Origin: Planctomycetota bacterium
Lineage (GTDB): Bacteria > Planctomycetota > Planctomycetia > Pirellulales > UBA7805
Length of the DNA: 64,000 bases
Assembly (NCBI GenBank): GCA_003389215.1
Contig: QQVP01000019.1
Span: forward strand, 25,846-89,845
Direction: 5' to 3'
Under the pieces are notes generated by a model, which made no database searches, had not been told where the DNA came from, and was given only the letters and a program-made list of their open reading frames with translations. Positions 1 through 9,483 of this stretch are shown here, piece after piece. Positions within the stretch are counted from its first letter, which is position 1. Each line of letters begins with the position of its first letter. The position numbers were made by a program, and so were the translations under genes.

Positions 1-2
1 TG

Positions 3-1133
3 GCGAGCGCCGACCGCAGCGGGGCCGTACGCGTCTCGGAGGCCTGGACGGGCGACGAATATCTCGCCCTGAAAGGCCATGAGCCCGGTCGCGTGTCGCT
101 GGCGTGGCGGGCGGACTCAAACTTGCTGGCCTCCTGCGGCGCCGACGGTGCGGTGCGTTTCTGGGAGATGGAAAAGGGCGAGCAGGTCGCGAAATGGGAT
201 GCGCACCAAGGGGGTGCGACCAGTCTCGCGTTTACCTCCGACGGTCGCTTGGTCACCTGCGGCAAAGATGGCACGACCAAATTGTGGAGCGGACAGGGCA
301 AGTTGCTCCGCACGTTCGAGACGCTGGCCGACGAGCCTTTGCGAACCGTCTACTGTGAACAGAGCGGTCGAGTACTGACTGGCAACTTCGTCGGCGAGGT
401 GATCGCCTGGGACGCGACCTCCGGCGACCGAAAAGGAAGGCTCACCAACAATCCACCCACGTTGCAGTCCCGAGTCGAGGCGTCGCAGCAGCGACTTCAC
501 GAACTCCAGACGCTCATTGCAGCGCTGGCCCGCGAGCAACGCGTCGCCGAAGACACAGCGGCCGCGGCCGCTGAGCTGGCCAAGCGTCACGAGCAGCTCG
601 ACGATGCCCAGCGGCGCGCCGATGCCGCTCGCACGGTGGCCCGACTCGTTGAGCGGGACCGGGACCGGCTGGACGGCGAGATCGGGCGCATCGAGGCGCG
701 CGTGCGGCGGCTGGAGACGGGTCTGCCCAACCTTCAGGAAGCCGTCCGTCGCGCCGACCGCTCCGTGCGTGAGCTGGGCGGTGATGAAGAAGTTCGCCGG
801 CTCGAACAACAGCTGCGCACGCTCGCCCGTCGCCGCCAGGGCCAACTGAATGGCGCCAAGGCACAATTGGCCGATCGTCAGGCCAAGCGACGGGCGCTGC
901 AACCAGAGATTGCCAAGGCGGAGGCGGAACTGGCCGCGGCCTCCGCCGCGCTCGAGACCTTGCGGGCCGAATTTGAGCCCTATCGACAGGAAGTCGAGCG
1001 GCGGCAGGCGGCGCTGGCAGCCGCCCGCGCGTCTCTCGCTGCGGCCGAAGCGCAGCTCGAAGAGGCGGAGGCCGAGGTCGTGCGTTGGCAGGAGGAATTG
1101 GCCTTCGCCAGGCTTCCGACCGCGCAGGAATAG
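3..1133 (+). CDS. WD40-repeat protein with C-terminal coiled coil (5' end outside window)
   Basis: The reading frame is open from the window edge, so the start is missing; 376 residues are visible. The first ~140 residues look like the last blades of a WD40 propeller, with repeated patterns such as LASCGADGAVRFWE, LVTCGKDGTTKLW and VIAWDATSGD. From about residue 155 to the end the protein is rich in Ala, Glu, Arg and Gln with heptad-like spacing, which indicates a long coiled coil. The downstream cytochrome gene starts 7 bp after its stop, so the two are probably one transcript. Planctomycetes often place such WD40 proteins next to DUF1501/DUF1553/PVC-cytochrome genes. A scaffolding role is likely, but no substrate can be named. 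Confidence 0.8.
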   Translation, partial: ASADRSGAVRVSEAWTGDEYLALKGHEPGRVSLAWRADSNLLASCGADGAVRFWEMEKGEQVAKWDAHQGGATSLAFTSDGRLVTCGKDGTTKLWSGQGKLLRTFETLADEPLRTVYCEQSGRVLTGNFVGEVIAWDATSGDRKGRLTNNPPTLQSRVEASQQRLHELQTLIAALAREQRVAEDTAAAAAELAKRHEQLDDAQRRADAARTVARLVERDRDRLDGEIGRIEARVRRLETGLPNLQEAVRRADRSVRELGGDEEVRRLEQQLRTLARRRQGQLNGAKAQLADRQAKRRALQPEIAKAEAELAAASAALETLRAEFEPYRQEVERRQAALAAARASLAAAEAQLEEAEAEVVRWQEELAFARLPTAQE

Positions 1134-1140
1134 ACCGCGC

Positions 1141-4100
1141 ATGATATTCGTCCGTCTGTTGTATCTTCCCCGCGTCGGCCTGATCGTGGCAACCGTTGCC
1201 GTGTTGCTGCTGGCAGCAATTCGGTCTGTGCAGGCGGAAGAGGTGGCCCTCGAGCCGCCGGACGCCCCGCAGATTGCGGAGGCTTCGCCCGAGGCGGAAC
1301 GGGCCATGGCAGGCTTTAACTATCCGGAGGGCTGGAAAGTTCACCTTTTTGCCGCCGAACCGCTCTTGGCCAATCCTGTCGCCTTCCACATCACCGACCA
1401 GGGCCACATCTACGTCTGCGAGTCATATCGCCAGTCGGCAGGGGTCGAAGACAACCGCGATCATCCCTACTGGGTCGATGACGATCTGGCGGCGCGGACC
1501 GTGGCCGATCGGCGGGCGTTCATTCTCAAACACCACGGCAACGACCAGCGACGTTTCACGCGGCACGGAGAACGCTTGCGTCTGCTCGTCGATGAGGATG
1601 CCGATGGGCGCGCCGATCGCTCGACGGTCTTCGCCAACGGTTTCAATGACGTCGTTTCCGGCACGGGCGCGGGCGCCCTGCAGCGGGGCCGGCACGTCTA
1701 CTATGCCTGTGTGCCCGATCTGTGGCGTCTGGAAGATCGTGACGGCGACGGAAAGAGCGACGTCCGCGAGTCGCTGTTGCACGGATTCGGCGTGCACTTC
1801 GCTTACAAGGGACACGATCTGCACGGCTTGACCGTCGGCCCCGACGGCCGGCTTTACTTCACGATGGGCGATCGCGGCCTCCACGTCGAGACGACGGAAG
1901 GCGCCCTCGCGAACATCGACAGCGGTGCCGTTTTGCGATGCCATTGGGATGGCACGGGGCTGGAGCTACTACACGTCGGCTTACGAAATCCGCAGGAGCT
2001 GGTCTTCGACGACTTTGGCAACTTGTTCGTGGCCGACAACGAGTCGGATAGCTGGGACGAGTCGCGGTTGATTCCCATCGTCGCGGGCGGCGACAGCGGC
2101 TGGAGAATGCACTTTCAGTACCTCGACGACCGCGGCCCTTTCTTTCGCGAGCGGCTCTGGCACACGTACGGCGTCGAGTTGCCGGCCTATCTCACCCCGG
2201 CCTTTGCCCACGTCGGTACCGGCCCGGCCGGATTGGCGAGCTACCCGGGCACGGGATTGGGTGACGAATATCGGGGTCGCTTCTTTCTTTGCGAGTTTCG
2301 TGGTGGCCCGAAGGGGAGCGGGGTCGATACGTTTCGCGTCCAGGGGGACGGTGCCTTCTACAAGATGACCGACCGGCGGCGAACGATCGACAACGTGCTG
2401 GCCACCGATGTCGACTTCGGCCCCGACGGCGCGGTGTATGTGAGCGATTGGGTCGAGGGCTGGCGGGGCGAGGGCAAAGGACGCATCTATCGGTTTGCCG
2501 ACGTGGCCCGTGCCGCGCAGGCCGACGTGCTGCAGGTTCGCGACATGTTGCGTGTGGGCCTGGCCGAACAGACGGAATCGGAACTCCAGTCATTGCTCGG
2601 ACACGTCGACCGCAGAATTCGCCAGGCCGCCCAGTTCGAGTTGGTGCGGCGTGCGCCGGCTTCCGCCCTGGCCCAAGTGGCCCATGAGGCAGAGAGCCAG
2701 CGAGCCCGGCTACACGCGATTTGGGGCTTGGGCCAATTGGCCGCGGATCGGAGCCGCCGCGAGGCGGTGGCCAACCATCTACGCCCGCTGCTGACCGACG
2801 AAGACGCCGAAGTTCGGGCGCAGGCGGCCCGCGTGGCCGGCGAGGCGCGGCTCGCCGAACTTCGCTCGCTGGTGCGAGAACGCGTCGCGGACGACAGCCC
2901 GCGCGTCCGCTTTCAGGCGGCGATGAGCCTGAGCCGGCTGGGGTCGCCGGATGACGGTGCGGCGGCGATCACCTTGCTGGCCGAAAACGCCGATCGCGAT
3001 CCCCTGCTCCGCCACGCCGGAATCATGATGCTCGCCCGGTTGGGCGACGCGGTGACGTACCGTGCCGCGATGTCGCACGAGTCGGTGCCGGTCCGCCGTG
3101 CGTTGGCCGTGGCGATGCGGAAGCGGCGCGATCCACACATCGCCGAGCTATTGCACGACAAGGACCCGCGCGTCGTCGACGAGGCCGCGAGGGCCATCCA
3201 TGACGTACCGATTCCGGAAGCGGCGGCGGCCCTGGCTCAGCTGCTTGACGAGGATGCCTCTCTACTGGAAGGCCTTCACGAGGAGACGCTCCGTCGCGCG
3301 CTGAACGAGAATTATCGCGGCGGCGAGGCGCGGCACGCCGAACGGATCGCACGATTCGCCACCACCTCCGACATGCCGCAACATCTCCGCGTGGAGGCCC
3401 TGCAGATGCTGGCCGCCTGGAAGGCACCGAGTTCGCGCGACCGCGTCCTCTCGTCGTGGCGGCCGCTCCCGCAGCGATCGCCCGGTCCGGCTTCCCAAGC
3501 ATTGGCGAGTGTGCTCGATCGCGTCCTCGCAGGCCCTGGCCCCGTCCGCGGCGCGGCCCTTCGCGCGGCGGCCGCCCTCGAGGTGCCCGCGGCGATCGGT
3601 GTCCTCACGCGTCTGGTGCGCGACACGGACCAAAATGCCGACGTCCGCGCCGACAGCCTCGAGGCCCTGGGTGACTACGGCGACGAGGGTCTCGCGCCGT
3701 TGGCGCGCGAGATGGCTTACGATGACGAGGTCCGCGTGCGGATGATCGCGCGACGCCTGCTGGTGCGGCTCGACCCCGCAGCGGCGGTGACGGAGCTGGC
3801 GATCGGTGTCGAAGCCGAGGATCAGCAGGAACGGCAAGCTGCCTGGCAACTGTTGGGCACTTTGGAATTGACCGCGGCGGAGGAATTGCTCGCGGCCGGC
3901 CTGCGCGACCTGGCGGCAGGTAAGATCCCCGCCGATACCCGACTCGACGTTCTCCTGGCGGCCCGCCGGTTTTCTTCGCGCAAGTTGAGTCGCCTGCTCG
4001 CCGATTATGAGGATGCCCGGGATCCGACCGACCCGCTGGCGGCCTATCGAGAAACCTTGCTCGGTGGAGACGCGTCCGCCGGTCGGGGCATCTTCTTCTC

Positions 4101-4497
4101 GCACCGGCAGGTCGCCTGCTTGCGTTGTCACAAAGTGGACGGTCGCGGTGGCGTTGTGGGGCCCGAGCTGTCGCGTATCGGGGCGGACAAGACGCGCGAA
4201 TACCTGCTTGAATCGCTCGTCACGCCGAATCGCAAGATCGCGAAGGGCTACGAACTTGTGGTGGTGATTACGGGGGCGGGACGAATCGAGGCAGGCGTCG
4301 TGGCTGAAGAAGACGATCAGCGGCTACGCCTGGTGACGGTCGATGGCGAGTCCCTCGAATTCAACCAACAGGACATCGAAGATCGCTGGTCGGGACCCTC
4401 GGCCATGCCACCCGATGCCGCCCGCAAACTGAATCTCCGCGAACTGCGCGATCTGATTGAGTTTCTGGCCAGCTTGCGCGGCAGCAAAGACGAGTGA
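1141..4497 (+). CDS. PVC-type membrane-bound dehydrogenase / HEAT-repeat / cytochrome c protein
   Basis: A 1118-residue protein. I chose the ATG at 1141 because it lies just after the upstream stop and opens with a hydrophobic signal or anchor (VGLIVATVAVLLLAA). Residues ~55-450 resemble the PVC-type membrane-bound dehydrogenase beta-propeller (phrases such as FVADNESD and DVDFGPDGAVYVSDW). Residues ~470-930 are HEAT-like helical repeats. A C-terminal cytochrome c module has CLRCHK near residue 992, a covalent heme site. These proteins sit in the periplasm or envelope of planctomycetes and are thought to be electron-transferring oxidoreductases; the substrate is unknown. The frame stays open upstream of 1141, but that part overlaps the previous gene and looks non-coding. 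Confidence 0.9.
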   Translation: MIFVRLLYLPRVGLIVATVAVLLLAAIRSVQAEEVALEPPDAPQIAEASPEAERAMAGFNYPEGWKVHLFAAEPLLANPVAFHITDQGHIYVCESYRQSAGVEDNRDHPYWVDDDLAARTVADRRAFILKHHGNDQRRFTRHGERLRLLVDEDADGRADRSTVFANGFNDVVSGTGAGALQRGRHVYYACVPDLWRLEDRDGDGKSDVRESLLHGFGVHFAYKGHDLHGLTVGPDGRLYFTMGDRGLHVETTEGALANIDSGAVLRCHWDGTGLELLHVGLRNPQELVFDDFGNLFVADNESDSWDESRLIPIVAGGDSGWRMHFQYLDDRGPFFRERLWHTYGVELPAYLTPAFAHVGTGPAGLASYPGTGLGDEYRGRFFLCEFRGGPKGSGVDTFRVQGDGAFYKMTDRRRTIDNVLATDVDFGPDGAVYVSDWVEGWRGEGKGRIYRFADVARAAQADVLQVRDMLRVGLAEQTESELQSLLGHVDRRIRQAAQFELVRRAPASALAQVAHEAESQRARLHAIWGLGQLAADRSRREAVANHLRPLLTDEDAEVRAQAARVAGEARLAELRSLVRERVADDSPRVRFQAAMSLSRLGSPDDGAAAITLLAENADRDPLLRHAGIMMLARLGDAVTYRAAMSHESVPVRRALAVAMRKRRDPHIAELLHDKDPRVVDEAARAIHDVPIPEAAAALAQLLDEDASLLEGLHEETLRRALNENYRGGEARHAERIARFATTSDMPQHLRVEALQMLAAWKAPSSRDRVLSSWRPLPQRSPGPASQALASVLDRVLAGPGPVRGAALRAAAALEVPAAIGVLTRLVRDTDQNADVRADSLEALGDYGDEGLAPLAREMAYDDEVRVRMIARRLLVRLDPAAAVTELAIGVEAEDQQERQAAWQLLGTLELTAAEELLAAGLRDLAAGKIPADTRLDVLLAARRFSSRKLSRLLADYEDARDPTDPLAAYRETLLGGDASAGRGIFFSHRQVACLRCHKVDGRGGVVGPELSRIGADKTREYLLESLVTPNRKIAKGYELVVVITGAGRIEAGVVAEEDDQRLRLVTVDGESLEFNQQDIEDRWSGPSAMPPDAARKLNLRELRDLIEFLASLRGSKDE

Positions 4498-4551
4498 TCG
4501 GCACCGGCCGGCGGGCCTGACGTGGCAATCGTGCCTCGACGTCACCCGACC

Positions 4552-6027
4552 TCAGCTGACGAGGTCTTCGACGACGTGTCCGTGTACATCGGTCAGGCGG
4601 AAGTGGCGGCCCTGGAAGAAGTAGGTCAGCCGTTCGTGGTCGATGCCCAAGAGGTGCATCACGGTGGCCTGGAAATCGTGGACATGCACGGGATTCTCGG
4701 CCACATTGATGCCCAGGTCGTCGGAGGATCCATAGCTCAGACCCGGCTTGGCCCCGCCGCCGGCCATCCATAGCGTGAACGCATAGGGGTGATGATCGCG
4801 CCCCCACCGAGGCCGATTGCTCATGTCGCCTTGCAGAAAGGGCGTGCGGCCAAATTCGCCGCCCCAAATGACCAACGTGTCGTCGAGCAGCCCCCGCTGC
4901 TTCAGGTCCTTGACCAGGGCGGCCGACGGTTGGTCGGTGTCGCTGCACTGCGTGTAGAGTTCGGTCGTCAGACTGCTGTGCTGGTCCCAGCCGGCATGCA
5001 TGATTTGGACAAAGCGGACGCCCCGCTCGACCAGTCGACGCGCCATCAGGCAATTGTAGGCGTAGGTACCCGGCTCGCGGGCCTGGGGACCGTACATGTC
5101 GATGACGTGCTTCGGTTCCTGCGAGAGGTCGGTCAGCTCGGGCACGCTGGCCTGCATGCGATAGCCCATCTCGTATTGGGCAATCCGCGTTTCGATTTCC
5201 GGATCGCCCAGTCGCTCGAGATTGATCTGATTCAGCCGGGCCAGGTCGTCCAACAACGCGCGGCGAACCTCGCGGCTCATTCCGTCAGGATTGGAAAGGT
5301 AGAGCACCGGATCCTTGGCCCCGCGAAACTGCACGCCCTGGAACCGCGACGGCAGGAAGCCACTTTCCCAGTAGTAGTCGTAGAAGATCTGGCCGCAGGT
5401 CGAGCCCTTGCTGATCGAAGTCATCACGACGAAGCCGGGCAGATCGCGGGTTTCGGTGCCGAGTCCGTAGGTGAGCCAGGCACCCATTGTGGGGCGGCCT
5501 GGCATCTCGGCGCCGCTGAGAAAGAACGAGATGGCGGGCGAGTGATTGACCGCCTCGGTATACATGCTCTTGATGTAACACAAGTCGTCGGAGATGGCGG
5601 CCGTGTAGGGAATCAGTTCGCTGGCCCAGGCCCCGCTTTCGCCGTGTCGCGCAAAGGGCTCGAGCGGGGCAAGCATCTTCTTGCCGGTCGGGTCGCCCGT
5701 CATCGTGCTGAACCGCTTGTTCTGCAAGTAGCTCATCGGCACGGGCGTGCCGTGAAGCTCGGCCAGGCGGGGCTTGTAGTCGAACAGGTCGACGTGGGTG
5801 GGGGCTCCGTTCTGGAAGAGATAGATGACGTTCTTGGCCCGCGGCGCAAAGTGCGGCAGCTCGGGCAAACCACCCGCCGACTTGGCCGGCGCGGCCGGCT
5901 GGCTGCTCCGGTTGGCCGACGTCTCGTCCACCAGCGAGGCCAACGCGACCGCCCCGATGCCGGTGGCACCCTGGGCGAACAGTTGCCGCCGCGTGAGCAA
6001 TCGTTGGGCTTCGAGAATCGGGTCCAT
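4552..6027 (-). CDS. DUF1501 domain-containing protein (Tat-exported)
   Basis: A 491-residue protein. The N terminus has a twin-Arg-like motif (LLTRRQLFAQG) followed by an Ala/Gly-rich stretch, so Tat export is likely. The body matches DUF1501, a sulfatase/alkaline-phosphatase-like fold common in planctomycetes: YLFQNGAPTHVDLFDYKP near the start, then HAGWDQHSS, VIWGGEFGRTPF and GRDHHPYAFT. It lies 40 bp downstream of the DUF1549/DUF1553 gene on the same strand, the usual order for this pair. The pair is thought to work at the cell surface, possibly in polysaccharide or sulfated-glycan use; that role is inference. Confidence 0.93.
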   Translation of the reverse strand: MDPILEAQRLLTRRQLFAQGATGIGAVALASLVDETSANRSSQPAAPAKSAGGLPELPHFAPRAKNVIYLFQNGAPTHVDLFDYKPRLAELHGTPVPMSYLQNKRFSTMTGDPTGKKMLAPLEPFARHGESGAWASELIPYTAAISDDLCYIKSMYTEAVNHSPAISFFLSGAEMPGRPTMGAWLTYGLGTETRDLPGFVVMTSISKGSTCGQIFYDYYWESGFLPSRFQGVQFRGAKDPVLYLSNPDGMSREVRRALLDDLARLNQINLERLGDPEIETRIAQYEMGYRMQASVPELTDLSQEPKHVIDMYGPQAREPGTYAYNCLMARRLVERGVRFVQIMHAGWDQHSSLTTELYTQCSDTDQPSAALVKDLKQRGLLDDTLVIWGGEFGRTPFLQGDMSNRPRWGRDHHPYAFTLWMAGGGAKPGLSYGSSDDLGINVAENPVHVHDFQATVMHLLGIDHERLTYFFQGRHFRLTDVHGHVVEDLVS

Positions 6028-6067
6028 GGCTGAGCGTGGTGGTTCAAGTGTGGGCGCGCAGGCCGGT

Positions 6068-8644
6068 CTACTTGTTGAGGGCCTCGTCGAGATTCAGAAT
6101 CGCTAAACACACACTACTGTAGGCGGCGTGTTCGGCAACATCGAGCGTCTCATCCCGCGGCGAGTCGCCGACGCTGACCAGCTTCGTGGCGGCCTCGGCA
6201 TGGGCGGCAAAGTGCCGTTGCAGCTCCGTCAGCCGCGACGTCAAGACAGCCAACTCTTCCGGCTCCGGACGCCGCGACGTGACCAGGCGAAAGGCCCTCG
6301 TCAGGCGTGCATCGGGCGCCCGCTCGGCTTCTTGCATCACTCGCTGGGCCAGCACTCGAGCCGCTTCCACGAACGTAGTGTCGTTCAAAGTCACCAACGT
6401 GTGCAGGGGCGAATTCGTCCGCGAGGGACGCACGACGCAGGTCTGTCGCTTGGCCGTGTCGAAGAACATCGTCGGCCCGATAATCCGCCGCCAATAGGTG
6501 TAGAGACTCCGCCGGTAGAGGTTGTCCCCGCTGTCCTTGCGATAGACCTTGCGGCCGAAGGTCGCTTCGGTCCAAAGCCCGGGCGGCTGATACGGTTTCA
6601 CTGGGGGACCGCCCATGGTACGCACCAACAGTCCACTCGCCGCCAGGGCCTGATCGCGCATCATCCAGCTGGGCATGCGAAAGCGTGGTCCGCGACCGTA
6701 GAGGCGATTCTCGGCATCTCGCTGTTGCAGCTCCGGCCGCGTGGCGGCACTTTGGCGATACGTCGCGCTGGTGACGATCAGGCGGTGCAGCTGCTTGACG
6801 TTCCAGTCGCTTTCCATGAACCGACGGGCCAGGTAGTCGAGTAGCGCGGGGTGCGTGGGCCGCGTGCCCTGCGAGCCGAGGTTCTCGGAGGTCTTTACCA
6901 GGGCATTGCCGAAGAAGAGCTGCCAATAGCGATTCACCGTGACCCGCGCGGTCAGCGGGTTTTGTTCGTCGATCAGCCAGCGCGCGACGGTCAGCCGGTT
7001 GGCCGGAGCCGACGCATCGACGCCAGGCATCGCGCTCGGCAGGGCCGCGGTAACCTCGTCGGTGCGCTGATTGTAGAGTCCCCGCGTGAGCACAAACGTC
7101 GATCGTGGTTCCCCTCGGTCCTGCATAATCATCACCCGCGGGATGTTGCTCTGCAGCTTCTCACGGGCGGCCAGCGGTGCGTGCAGCTTCTGCACCTCCG
7201 CGGCGTACTCGGGCGCGATCTTCTCGAACGTCTTGACCAGGCCCCGCAGATGGCCCGCGTCGCGGTCGACGACCGGTTTGTTGAGCACGGCCTTGATGTA
7301 GTCGGAATGTTTAGCGACCTTCGGCGTGTCGGAGAGCTTTTGGCCATCTTCAGGAGCGAAGAAGGTCTGCTCGAAGGCGGCCAGGGCCACCCGGGCCGGT
7401 TCGATTTCGGCCGTCAACTCGGTGCGTTGTTCCGCTTGCTCGGGTGTGATGATCTCGAGTACCGGAGGCGTCTGCGGATCGCGACCACGACCGGTGACCG
7501 GCGTCTGATTGAAGTAGGCGAAGAACTGGTAGTACTCGCGTTGCGAGATCGGATCGAACTTGTGATCGTGACAGCGGGCGCAGTTCATGGTCAGGCCAAG
7601 CCATACGGTGCCCACCGTTTCGATCTGATCGAAGATGTACTCGACGCGATTCTCTTCGTGAATGCGTCCCCCTTCGCCGTTGATCATGTGATTGCGGCAA
7701 AAGGCGGTGGCCAGTCGCTGCTCGTCGGTCGCCTCGGGCAACAAATCGCCGGCCACCTGCTCAACGGTAAACTGGTCGTACGGCATGTTCGCGTTGAGGG
7801 CCTTCACCACCCAGTCGCGCCACGGCCACATGGTGCGTTCGCGATCGTCCTGGTAGCCGTTCGTGTCGGCATAGCGGGCCGCGTCGAGCCACGGCCAGGC
7901 CATCCGCTCGCCATAGGCCGCGGAATCGAGCAGGCGGTCGACGACGCGCTCGTAAGCCCCGGGTGACTTGTCTTCCAGAAAGGCGTCGATCTCCGCAAGC
8001 GTCGGGGGAAGGCCGGTCAGGTCGAGCGTCACGCGGCGCAGCAGCCGCTCGCGATCTGCCTCCTCCGAGGGCGCTAGGCCAGCTTGCTCGAGACGGGCGA
8101 GCACAAAATGATCGATCGGGTTCTCGGGCCAATCGCGGAGCGTGACGGACGGTGGCGACGGCTTTTGGGGAGGAATGAAGGCCCAGTGTCGCTGCCAGGG
8201 TGCCCCGGCTTCGACCCATCGCACCAACGTCGTGATCTCCGCCGCACTCAGCTTGCGGTGAGCGTCGGGGGGCGGCATCTGTTCATCTTCATCGACGCTG
8301 GTGACGCGACGGATCAGCTCGCTATCGTCAGGATCGCCGGGCGTGACCACGCCCCCCTCGCCGTCGGCACCGAGCAGCCCTTCGTGGGTGTCGAGCCTCA
8401 AATCGGCCTCGCGCGACGCTTCGTCGGGGCCGTGACAGTTGTAGCAGCTATCGCTGAGGATCGGTCGTACGTCGACGTCGAAGCGAATGTCGTCGGCGTC
8501 GAGTCGGCCGCCGGGAAGAAGTCCGGCCAAGATCGCGACAGCGAGACAAATCGCCCCGCCGACACGGCGCACAGACGTCGACGTTTTGGGAGGGCGGGAG
8601 TGCATGAGGCGGGAGGGCGTGGGGGAGGACGTCGAGTACTTCAT
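6068..8644 (-). CDS. PSD1-type DUF1549/DUF1553 cytochrome protein
   Basis: An 858-residue protein when started at the ATG at 8642-8644; a second in-frame ATG lies at 8605. A longer start at 8758 would overlap the divergent neighbour and add a non-hydrophobic leader, so I rejected it. The signal-like segment (AICLAVAILAGLLPGG) is followed by a planctomycete cytochrome C domain with CYNCH, then DUF1549 with a second heme-type motif (CARCHDHKFDPI) and DUF1553 toward the C terminus (VNRYWQLFFGNALV). It is cotranscribed with the DUF1501 gene. It is probably an exported heme protein. This family is greatly expanded in Pirellulales. Confidence 0.92.
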   Translation of the reverse strand: MKYSTSSPTPSRLMHSRPPKTSTSVRRVGGAICLAVAILAGLLPGGRLDADDIRFDVDVRPILSDSCYNCHGPDEASREADLRLDTHEGLLGADGEGGVVTPGDPDDSELIRRVTSVDEDEQMPPPDAHRKLSAAEITTLVRWVEAGAPWQRHWAFIPPQKPSPPSVTLRDWPENPIDHFVLARLEQAGLAPSEEADRERLLRRVTLDLTGLPPTLAEIDAFLEDKSPGAYERVVDRLLDSAAYGERMAWPWLDAARYADTNGYQDDRERTMWPWRDWVVKALNANMPYDQFTVEQVAGDLLPEATDEQRLATAFCRNHMINGEGGRIHEENRVEYIFDQIETVGTVWLGLTMNCARCHDHKFDPISQREYYQFFAYFNQTPVTGRGRDPQTPPVLEIITPEQAEQRTELTAEIEPARVALAAFEQTFFAPEDGQKLSDTPKVAKHSDYIKAVLNKPVVDRDAGHLRGLVKTFEKIAPEYAAEVQKLHAPLAAREKLQSNIPRVMIMQDRGEPRSTFVLTRGLYNQRTDEVTAALPSAMPGVDASAPANRLTVARWLIDEQNPLTARVTVNRYWQLFFGNALVKTSENLGSQGTRPTHPALLDYLARRFMESDWNVKQLHRLIVTSATYRQSAATRPELQQRDAENRLYGRGPRFRMPSWMMRDQALAASGLLVRTMGGPPVKPYQPPGLWTEATFGRKVYRKDSGDNLYRRSLYTYWRRIIGPTMFFDTAKRQTCVVRPSRTNSPLHTLVTLNDTTFVEAARVLAQRVMQEAERAPDARLTRAFRLVTSRRPEPEELAVLTSRLTELQRHFAAHAEAATKLVSVGDSPRDETLDVAEHAAYSSVCLAILNLDEALNK

Positions 8645-8747
8645 TATAGCCGCAAATAGGGTCAGGAATGAACGTCCGCACGACGGCCGGTGTGTCGCTG
8701 CGGCACGTTTCATAAACCGTTGACGATTCAAGCCGTGGCGTCCTAAG

Positions 8748-9476
8748 ATGCCCTCCATGAGCTGTCTACGTGTTGTCTCGCTCCGTCGTTTCGCGGCCCT
8801 GTTCGTGCTGCCTTATCTGCTGTCGGTGGGCGACACGATCGCGGCGACGCCCCGAGAGCAAGTTGCCGAAGGGATGCGGCGATTCGTGGCCGGCGATGTG
8901 GCGGGCTCGATCGAGGCCTTCGACGCCGCCGCCGCGGCCGATGAGTCGATGGTGCCCCGGCTCTGGCAGCGGGGTATCAGCTACTACTATGCCGGCGAGT
9001 TCGCCAAGGGCCGCGACCAGTTCGTGGTGCATAAGACCGTCAACCCGCACGACGTCGAGAATGCCGCCTGGCACTACCTCTGCGTCGCACGAATCGACGG
9101 GGTCGAAGCAGCCCGGCAGGCCCTCCTCGAGATTGATACGCGGCGCGATACCCGCGTGCCGCTGGCCGAGGTGTACCGCCTTTACGCCGGAGAAGGCACG
9201 GTCGCCTTGGTCCTGGCTGCCGCCGAAGCGGACGGTACGCCGCGGGCCGAGATGTATGCACAGCTTTACCTCGGTCTCTATTACGAGGCGGCCGGCCAGA
9301 CGAACCTGGCCCGCGAGCACCTCGTGCGGGCAGCGGCCGTCGATCTACCGGACCACTACATGCGCAATGTGGCCCGCGTGCACGTAAACGAGCGGGGCTG
9401 GGGTGATCGTGATGGGCGCGCTCGGGAAGAGGGCGAGGCCGATTCGACGGATGCCGAAGAGGCCGGCGAAGCGTGA
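8748..9476 (+). CDS. Exported tetratricopeptide-like protein
   Basis: A 242-residue protein with a hydrophobic N-terminal signal (RFAALFVLPYLLSVG). The following helix pairs have TPR-like spacing, including EGMRRFVAGDVAGSIEAFD and ALYYEAAGQ-type units. The tail is acidic and low in complexity. ATGs at 8748 and 8757 are both possible starts. It diverges from the DUF1553 gene with ~100 bp between the starts and converges on the acyl-CoA synthetase. It is probably a periplasmic protein-interaction module; no specific partner can be read from the sequence. Confidence 0.8.
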   Translation: MPSMSCLRVVSLRRFAALFVLPYLLSVGDTIAATPREQVAEGMRRFVAGDVAGSIEAFDAAAAADESMVPRLWQRGISYYYAGEFAKGRDQFVVHKTVNPHDVENAAWHYLCVARIDGVEAARQALLEIDTRRDTRVPLAEVYRLYAGEGTVALVLAAAEADGTPRAEMYAQLYLGLYYEAAGQTNLAREHLVRAAAVDLPDHYMRNVARVHVNERGWGDRDGRAREEGEADSTDAEEAGEA

Positions 9477-9483
9477 GCCGCGC

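Noticed and set aside
117..1307. A 396-residue leftward frame and other long antisense frames in the GC-rich backbone
   Set aside because: They are antisense to recognised genes and consist of low-complexity Arg/Pro/Ala-rich sequence, a known effect of high GC content.
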